A DNA stretch of 64,000 nt from Anisus vortex (lineage: Eukaryota; Mollusca; Gastropoda; Planorbidae). The translations under genes and the position numbers were made by a program. This document shows positions 1-9,000 of the stretch, piece by piece. The stretch spans positions 15,432,681-15,496,680 of the forward strand of contig OX421500.1 of the NCBI GenBank assembly GCA_949126835.1. The letters run 5' to 3'. Numbering within the stretch: position 1 is the stretch's first letter; the number at the start of each line of letters is the position of its first letter. The notes under the pieces were generated by a model. It was not told the origin of the DNA. It was given only the letters and a program-made list of their open reading frames with translations, and made no database searches.

Positions 1-1734
1 AGTGGTGCAGTTAATTACATAGGAGGGAAACAAAATATAATCTAAACACATAACAATATTCTGATATTCTTTAGCAACGACTTTCCTCAGACTTCTCTCC
101 ACTGCCGTGTCAAGGGGACGGGGTGGGTATATATATATCGTTTCGTTTAATAGTTGTGCTAAAATAGCCTACACTCAGGGATTATGTAACTCCCTAACAT
201 TTCATAGTAAAATATTGTAGGTTGTACATTATGTTGTTAGATGTTACAGATATGCATTCTCATAGACGTGCCGTACAGTGTAAATGTATTGGAGATTTAG
301 TTTATTTAAGTTTCCGTGTTAGAAAGAAAGAAAGATGGACAACAACAGTAAGGGAGAGTGGGGGAGAAAGGTGGGTTATAGCGAGGTTCAGCGAACCATA
401 GCAGGAAGTGAAACAGTAGAGCGAGTTGAACAAAAAATAAGGAGGGGGAGGGAAGCCGTCTAAGCCTCGTCATTGCACATAGGTGGGCAGTAGACCGTGA
501 AACAGAGTATCAGTCGCCTGCACATTACTTTTCAAAACGCATTGTATGCAGACCCGCACGTACATACAGGCTTAGGCAATTTAATTAGAACAGTTTAGAT
601 AAATCGTTCATAGTAATTTAAGTTTTTATCTTAGTAGGGGTTTAAAATAGCAGAAAATACGTTTTTGTGTTACATTCATTTTGTTTTTATAAAACACAAT
701 TAAATTAGAACATTTTATTCAAATCGTACATCATAGACACCGATGTTTGGTGTTTATAATAGTAGAAAATAAACAGATACACTTTTTAAAAATTTAAAAT
801 TACTGAATGTTTACAATTTAGCGTATTTATAAAATGTTAATAATGTCTGCTGTTTCCTTTCGAGGAAGACAATAAAAGAAAAATACGTTAAAAAAAAGTA
901 ACACTGCATGTTTGAAGTACATTTTATGTTTTTAACAACAAGAAGTGAAAACATACAGTGATATAATAATATGATAAACCATAGACTATAATATACATGG
1001 ACCGCTTGCTTTAGTATTTCTGCTATATGATGACTCGAAACACTGATGATCGGAATTCCCGATTCTAAATAACGTAATTGCTATACGGGAAATAAAGTTA
1101 TTGATATACAAGTTCCGTTTTATTTAATCGCTATGATTTTCTCAATGAAAAATTAAAATCGAAAGTAGTACAGAGCGGAAACATTTATAGATGTTGTGTG
1201 CGCACGGAAAAAATAAAATAATCTCTAAAAATAGAGCAGGCGGTCCATCTTATTATAGTCAATGATATATTAATAGGCCTACAAGTATTCATTTAAAGTC
1301 GAAAAAAAAATGCGATTTAATACAACGGAACGTATAACAATTACTTCATTTAGAATCGGGAATTGCAAAAAAAACAGAAGATAATAGCATAAAAAATTAA
1401 AGCAAGCAGTCCATGTATAGTCTATGGTTAAACTATAGTAATTTGAAAATTGACAATGCTTCCTGTGTCGTTTTTAAATAAAATTCAAAATTGTGGTGAG
1501 AGGGGAGGGGGGACTCAATGTGCTCAAGATTCCCTCCCCCCCCGGCGCAACGACCTGGCAACGGGTCACTTCTCTCGCGGCGTTAAAGAACCAGTCAAAC
1601 GATAAATATTTGGTGGATGCGCTTATTTAGGGGAGCGTTTTATAGTGCAACAGCGTCATGGGTCATAGTCATGTCAATACTATGTTCGTTTTATTAGGCG
1701 ATGACTAGTGTAGGGAAATTTTGAAAGTGTTGTC
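1..1734. other. 5' flank of paralogue A (duplicated block A)
   Basis: This AT-rich flank has no supported gene. Several stretches match the flank of the second gene copy at about 49,955-51,206: the segment near 70-560 (ACGACTTTCCTCAGAC, then the GAAAGAAAGAAA/GGGGGAGAAAGG purine tract and the GGTGGGCAGTAGACCGTGAAA segment), the AACAACAAGAAGTGAA stretch near 940, and the G-rich GGGACTCA stretch near 1510. Conservation of this non-coding DNA beside both genes shows that the duplication includes upstream sequence and may include promoter elements. Copy A carries a MITE insertion at 977-1429 that is missing from the matching site in copy B. Confidence 0.6.
977..1429. mobile_element. Foldback/MITE element with long terminal inverted repeats
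   Basis: The left end AACCATAGACTATA, followed by TACATGGACCGCTTGCTTTA, is matched in inverted orientation at the right end (TAAAGCAAGCAGTCCATG then TATAGTCTATGGTT). The arms extend inward: CCCGATTCTAAAT and AATTGCTATACG near 1056-1086 pair with the reverse complement of 1324-1372. There is no transposase frame, so it is non-autonomous. A second right-end-like segment lies inside at 1225-1262 (GCAGGCGGTCCATCTTATTATAGTC), suggesting a composite or nested origin. The equivalent site in block B (near 50,912) lacks the element, so it inserted after the segmental duplication. Related copies lie at 28,747-29,028 and 29,618-29,747. Confidence 0.75.
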
Positions 1735-1743
1735 TATAAATAG
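1735..1743 (+). promoter_or_regulatory. Candidate TATA box of paralogue A
   Basis: TATAAATAG is preceded by TTGTC and followed by CT. The matching position of block B has TATATATAG in the same context (51,207-51,215). Conservation in both duplicated blocks upstream of the first coding exon supports a core promoter. The transcription start itself cannot be seen. Confidence 0.4.
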
Positions 1744-2894
1744 CTCATTTACAATTTTTGTATCTTTCGTTTGGAGTCTGTCCGTGTTGTTTTCTTTTTA
1801 GATATGGTTTGTACAATTTTGTTTTATTATTTTTATTTGAAGGTTTTTTAAGCTATTATTTTAAGACATACTGTTGAAGAAAAGTTCATTGATTTTCTTG
1901 TGACAGAGTCTTGAAGTGGTGACACTACTAATTCATCTTAATTCATTTTTTTTAAGAACAAACATTCTACATCAGCAGAAAATATCCGAAACTCAAAGTA
2001 AAAGTTGTTGAACGAGGCAGTCTGATCCTCAAATTACGTCTTCAAGCAGTTATGTCAAACCGAAAATATTTTAAGAGATTGCTAGATTGTAATGATCCTT
2101 TTCACTTTTTTTTCTTCTTTTTATTCATGCAACATATGCTTTTTTTTATGAGAAATTTAGATTTATTTAGATTTAGTATTTTCAGCGACAGTTAAGTTAT
2201 TTCTGAATCGTGGCACCTAATGTCAATAAAAATATTCGAGTAGGAAATACAGAAACGTTTGTGACATTTAAAGGGAAGGAAAAGGTGATAATTATCACGA
2301 AATTAGCTTATTTAAACAATACTAAAAGGTTACCTATTGCATTACATATATATTTAAATAAGATGTATATTCTGTTATTTTTTTATATTTCATTAACATG
2401 ACTTTTTACTAGTTATTAAAGTGAAAAAAATGCGTTTGTTTTCTACTTGGCTGTTTTCTAGCTGAGTATCAAAACTTTATGTTTTTACCCGATATAAATC
2501 CATTAAATCCCTTACATTTAGAAGTTCACATTTTTATTAAAAGTATTTTTGTTATAATGTAGATTGTTTTTAAAAGACCACTCAGTCGTTTTAGCAAGTT
2601 GTTGATGTCGTCTTTTTTTAAAGTAGGCTATATAGAAACATAGTCTTAGAGTTAAGACATATATACATAATTATTTCATATTTATAGGTCTATATTATTA
2701 TAAATATTGTTAATATTTAACTTCGATTTTTTTTAGTCACATGGTTTGCTTATAATCAAATGTTAAATTGCAATACCTATAAGACCGCCGTATTTAAAAA
2801 TTAAAATAATGTTTAAACTGCTCTTAATATTATTGGATTTAGAAATATATAGACGGACATAATAAAAAAAAGAAATATTTCACTTTTATCACAG
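1744..2894 (+). other. Presumed 5' untranslated exon and leader intron, copy A
   Basis: No coding sequence is supported here. Stretches such as GCGACAGTTA..TTCTGAATCGTGGC (near 2187-2213) and the segment around 2230-2290 recur in block B (52,785-52,815 and 54,085-54,130). A splice-acceptor-like ACAG ends at 2894, 15 nt before the ATG. Copy B has the same 15-nt spacing after TTCCAG. This suggests that a non-coding first exon is spliced to a short leader just before the start codon. The open frame at 2210-2401 is not conserved and is probably chance. Confidence 0.4.
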
Positions 2895-2909
2895 AAAAAT
2901 TTCATCACA

Positions 2910-3009
2910 ATGTCTACACATAAAAGAAATATTGAATCTGAGGAAGAATCTGTTATGAAACAAAAAACTGAATTATCTGTCCCACAATGTATGCCTATAG
3001 AGAATGTAA
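2910..3009 (+). CDS. Paralogue A, first coding exon
   Basis: The ATG at 2910 opens a 32-33 codon hydrophilic segment (MSTHKRNIESEEES, then KTELSVPQCMPIENV). The copy B exon (54886) starts MSTQKIKTESEEE and also ends with VPQCMP. Two overlapping donors are possible: GTAAGT at 3006 (phase 0) and GTAAAC at 3010 (phase 1). Only the second joins directly in frame to the 24-nt exon at 9975. The start is chosen because it is the first ATG after the conserved acceptor and is conserved in both copies. Confidence 0.65.
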
Positions 3010-6000
3010 GTAAACATATTATACATTAAATTTTAATTTTGTTTCTATTTCAAATATAAGACTTAAGATCAAAGTAACAATTCAGGAACGTTTTCCCTGA
3101 AAGTTAATGGTAGCGACGGCAGTGAAATTGATCTAAATGTAAGAAAATTCAATTTATAGGCTTTTGCCTAAGTTGTATACTTTAATTATTCCTGGATCTA
3201 AAACATTTAGTTCGGAGATATAGCTACACAAACCTTTTGAGACTTTTTTGAAGCACAATTTTTACCCCAATCAATTCAGGGTCAAGGTTTAGATGGGGCA
3301 TAAAACATATTATGTGGAAATTTGTAATGGTCTTCCTTAGTCTGGTACATAACAATAAAATGATGTGATAACGGCATGGTTTCTGCGCGAGAGAGAGTCA
3401 GAGTCTGTTTGCCATGTATTCAACTGCAGTCGTGGGACTGTTCTGAAAGAGCTACAAATTAGTCTGAGAGCTTGATTTTGTACACAGAGACCAGCGCTTT
3501 TAATGATTTTTTATGGTGAAAGATAGGATGTAATTATGGGTCTGGAAGTTGTAGGCAACCTGACATTAGTTGGGTAAAAGAAAAGGCTAGTGGGCATTGT
3601 ACTGATCACACAATAACCTAGTATGCAGTGGCCACAGGCACTGGTAAATGCAAATGTAGCGATTAGCGTAGAAAATTAGTAAAGTTTGTAATGCTAAATT
3701 TTAGGCCGCCATCGACGAAACACATGGCTTCGCTCATGACTGTAACACTCCCTTTGTCCATTTAACATTTAACGTAGTCAATTTAAAATTACTCTCCATT
3801 GACTGTTCCTGTACACGTATTAAGACATGCTTTTAACTTTGGCTAGTTCCATATAAAAGCTAAAAAAATTGCAGGATGTTAAATGAGTTTATTTAGGCTG
3901 TAAACAATAGCTTGATAAAACAGTATATTTTTTTCCCTTTTTTTCTACAATTAATCAAAATTAATACAAAACATTGCGATCTTCAGTTTGAGAGATGGAA
4001 AGAAACAAAACTATATTATAAAAATACAACGGAAATTTAGTCTCGAAACAATCATGTCAAAATGTAGGGGAAATAACGTCAATAAAGTAGGCCTAGATAC
4101 ATCTCAATTAAAATAAGAGAAATGACATTATGTCCTATGTACGTCACCTAGTCTATATATAAAATCACTAGGCTAATATCAGGGAAAACACATACCTTTA
4201 TAGCACAATGCAATGGTGTCTATGTATGGTATGTACGGGCAAAGCCAAGTGAGAACAAATTACAAGAGCTTTACGACTCAAACTTAAATAGAGAATAAAG
4301 ATAAAGGCAATCAAAAATCAAAATACAACATACATTTTTTTAGAAACAATTTCACGTTTCCACATAGATGTCTCAGAAAATAACAAATAGAATGTAGGCT
4401 AGGCGCTTACCTGACCTTTATTGAGGAAAAAGACATGTATGCAACATCTATTATAACAGCATAATATGTCGACAACTACACTCATTTTCAAACATAAGTC
4501 AAAGCCGTGAATTCAGGCACTGGAGACGAATAAAAATATAACAATAAGCAGCTTATCACAAAAATATCAAATACTCAAGAACTTCTAGCAAGTAATCCAA
4601 ACAATAATTCGCATATTATCACCAACGACATGAATATGTATACGACCTCTTCCTACTTAAATGTCCAAATATAACCAATCTGAGACGAGCATTAGGCCTA
4701 TTGCCCCGTATACGTATCATTACCGACATACAACAATATAGAACAGCAAAATAAAACATAGGCCTATACGGTAGTTTTAGTTTTATATTATGTTATATTG
4801 GTATTGGCTGAAACATTGCAAACAATTCTGCAACCTTGTTTTAATAGAGAAAGAACTAACGGAATAGCATAGTAGCATGAAGGCCTTATTAGCCTACTCG
4901 AATTACGGCAGGTACACATCAAAACTGGGTAGACTCAAAGACTCCCATCAGTACTTGGTGCTTAAAGATACATTGAGCCTGAAACCTTAGCTATAGCAAT
5001 AAAGCGTACATTTGGTTGCTCAGGCCCTTCAATTCTTTAATTTAACTATCATTTACATTATTTCACACATTTAAACACTCTTTAATATTTTATTTCAACT
5101 AATTCACTCCAGTAGGATAGGCCTATCGATTAAAAAAAATATGATAGAGAGTAATAAAAAAACATTTAATAAAAAATAGTTTTATAAAAACACATTAAAA
5201 AAGTAATGTATCTTTTTTAAACAAATAGTATTTAATAGTATAGATCTGATCGAAATAAAAAAAGTTTGTCCTTCGATTTTATTTAAATAATTTATAGAAT
5301 ATTCGCCCAATGTTTTTTTATTCCTCTAAGTTCTCTTTTTTAAAAAGTCTGTACAAATAATAATGTAAATAGAAAACTTAGTACGAATATCCTTAATGTA
5401 ACGATACTACTTAGATTATTTGTAAAGTAAAAAAAAATAAAAAAATTTAAACAATAAAGCAAGATAAAACGATAAATAAGTACACAGTTTTAATATGAAA
5501 ATAATATTTCTAAAATGTTATAAATAGTTTTATTAATTGTATTCATATCCAGTTTTTTCTATTGCATTGGACATTTGTGTCATTGTAATCGATTAAAAGA
5601 AATTTCTAAATCAAAACAAAAATATAACAGATGCTGCCAACTTTGCTAACTTCAGACTAAATTTTAGATCGAATTATGTAAAGGTGCTTAGAATTTTCTT
5701 TTCATAAATTAAAGTCTTACCTTGTTGAAAATATTTTTAAGTGTGAAATTAAATATTTTTTTTACATTTTGAATCAATCATACAAATATCATAAAGTGTA
5801 TATTAAAATGAATAGGCCTAGTAATTTTTGCAAGGTGGAATGTAACATGTAGAATTTAACTGAAAGTTATTTTTTTATATAAAAAAAAGCATTTGTATTT
5901 CCATGAGAACAAAACAATTCATATGGTCTACATTTTCTAGTATTTCTATTAGCGCTTAGAAATTATTCGAATAGCAAAAGGATGTACAGGGAACTTATAA

Positions 6001-9000
6001 CTTGAGATTATATAAAAACATTTAAATGTGTGACGAAACCCTAGCCTTGCAAGAGCATCATAAACATACTATGTTAACAAAGTAAAGAAGACAATAAATA
6101 CCTAATCTTCTATTTATTCTTGGAATACATTTTATGTAAAATACGAATGATAAATCACAAAATATGGCGTACATTAACAAAATAATATAAAAAAAATCTT
6201 AGTTTTTATGAAAGAAAAACCTTACAGAAAACGACATTCTAGTTTAAGAAACTAAACTGTATATAATGATCTGTCTCTATCTTTCTAATTATTGTATTAT
6301 AACAATTTTTATGTATTTGTAAGAAAGAAATATAATATTAGCTTTTTGATTACAGAAAATAACACATATAGTATTGGAGTTGGCAAGAAAAAAAAAGTGT
6401 TAATTTTATTTTTTTACAACCTTGACGTATTATCGTAGGCATCATTTAGCCTAGATCTAGTTAACGACTTGTGTTAGTTCCAATCAGTCTTAGTTTATAA
6501 TTTATTATTAAATTCGATTAGCTTATTATTTAAAGCATCATTTTATTGAAGTATACTTTCTACAGTGTTAGACACTTAACTAGTTTTTTTTTAAATTTAT
6601 TATTAAAGATAAAATAGATCTAGTAGTTCTAATGGAGACAATTTTAATTAATAGTGGAGAACACGGACCCCACGAGATATTTTCGTGTGTCATATATCAA
6701 ATTAAAGGTCTACTTGCCCTGATTACAAAACAGTTGGTTTCATTTAACGATTGCATTTCTGTATTTTTTTATTTAATTTAGAAATTTTGTTAATTTTGAG
6801 TGTTTTGTGAAATTTTTTGTTGTAAATAAAACTTTGTTACGTCCCCTTGTGTTTTTGTTAATATCCCATGATGCTATACTTATCCCATGATGCTATGCTG
6901 TGCACGAGGTCCTAAAAAAAGTGAACCGCCATTTTGTGGCCAAAAAAATATTTTGCGCTTTTTTTTTTAATTCTTTATTTGGCTATACCTTAGGTTTAGT
7001 AGGTTCAGTAGGAATTAGTAGGGGGTCAGTAGGGGTCAGGGTTAGGGTTAGGGGTCAGTAGGGGTTAGGGATCGGGGTTAGGGGTCAGGGTTAGGGTTAG
7101 GGGTCAGTAGGGGTCAGTAGTGGTTAGGGATCAGGGTTAGGGTTAGGGGTCTCTAGATATAGGGTTTAGGGATCAGTAGGGTCAGGGTTAGTTTCTAGGT
7201 TAAGGATGGATATGTAGTATTTTTATTTTTGAAAAAAAAATATTTTGGCTTTTTTTTGGCCAACATGGCATATTGCACGTCACATCGCAAATGCGATATT
7301 GTATCCCATAATGCATCATCGAAGGCGACAAGAAATGGCGACATGTCTGTAAAGATGTAGACGATTTTTTGTTTTATTTCATATTAAAAAGGTATGAAAG
7401 TGATCTTTTAATGCTTTTTTAGGTTTTTAAATACATTTTTATATCGGTTCTAAAGAAATTTTACTGAAAATTTAAACTGCTGGAGCTATTTTAGGTTCGA
7501 TTAAAAGTGATAGTATTAAAACTCTAGTGACGTCACATTACTAAAAAAAAAAAATGGCGGGTGTCGTTTTAATATTTCATATAAAATCTTCGTATTTTTG
7601 TCGTAAATTTTTTTTTTTCAAAAAATTTATTGTGAAAAGTATCTTCCGTTGTTCATTAGACACTAAGCAATAGCTCCAGGCAAAAATTTTCAGTAAAATT
7701 TCTTTAGAACACTTAGTTCTGCGTGGGGCCGCTGTTCTCCACTATTACCCAATTTTAATTATATTTTAAATTGTAGATAGGCCTAATGATTAGACTAGTC
7801 ATTAGGACTTAGGTCTTAGGACAACGATTTTTAAACAAATGTATTATAAACTTCGGTTAATATATTAGCCTCCAAAATAATAGCATAATAATTATATTTT
7901 CAGTTATTTTTCAGTGTTATGTTATAAGTTCTCTTTAGTGTTTAATTGAAATGGCTATGGCTAAGGTCATGGGAGTCATGGTTATCTATTATTTTTAAGT
8001 TTACTTTGCCGAACCATGCTAGTATTTGCTTAGTTAGGCCTATCCTATAATATATTTTAATTATTTTAATATGACATGAACATAGCTACAAGGCGACTTA
8101 GTCATATATACATACGGTAGTCGATAGCGTCATAGCGTAATTCATATGATATGCCTAGTAGGACTTAATTATTAATAATAAACTGTTAATATATAATTAT
8201 TATTGAAGTTATAAGGGCCTTATTAAGTAATAATTGATATAATCTGGGCCCATTTAAAGGTCATAGCTTTTTAATATGTTATTATTTAAATTATTATAAT
8301 TCACTATTATATATATATAATTTGAACTTTAATTTCAACATTGTTATTTAGATTTTAAATGTATTAAAATGTAATGGTATATGATATATGCTTACTGGTT
8401 TGACGTTTACCATTTTCTAAAAAAAAAAAAACTTCTGGTTAATATGTAGCCTAGGCCTAAAAGCAAATTAAGGCTAAACTAAGAGTAAGACAATCATCAC
8501 AAATCTAAATGTCAATCGACCTCAATTAAATTAATATGGCTCATTCAATTACTTTGAGAATTTGGATAATAAAGTTGTGTTGTTGTTGTTTTTAAAAACT
8601 TAATTATTTCATTTTTGTTTTATTGTTACTTTTAAATGTTTGATGACAGTTGTCTCAGTTGTACATATTGATTTTTTTTTATTTTGCTGGTGACATTTAT
8701 TTAGTTATCTTAATTTTTAAGTAAAAAAAAATATTTTTAAAACAAATACAAAAAAGAAACAACATTAAAATACCCTAGGCTATTTATAAATATAAAATAA
8801 AGGTTCAATAAATTATAATGATTAAATAAATAGATAGATGTAAAATAGATTGTATGTCTTTACCATTCTGCTAAATAAAATAAAACATGTACAATGGATT
8901 ATTAAGAATAAGTAGATTTCATTGTATTAACCATAGACCTAAAAAGAAACTAGTACATTTAATTTTATTGTATAAACTGTAGAACTAAAGAGAAACTAGT

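Noticed and set aside
3087..3138. Possible second coding exon in intron 1 of copy A (frame with SLKVNGSDGSEIDLN)
   Set aside because: The phase does not fit the next exons, and copy B has no equivalent. Kept only as a weak possibility.
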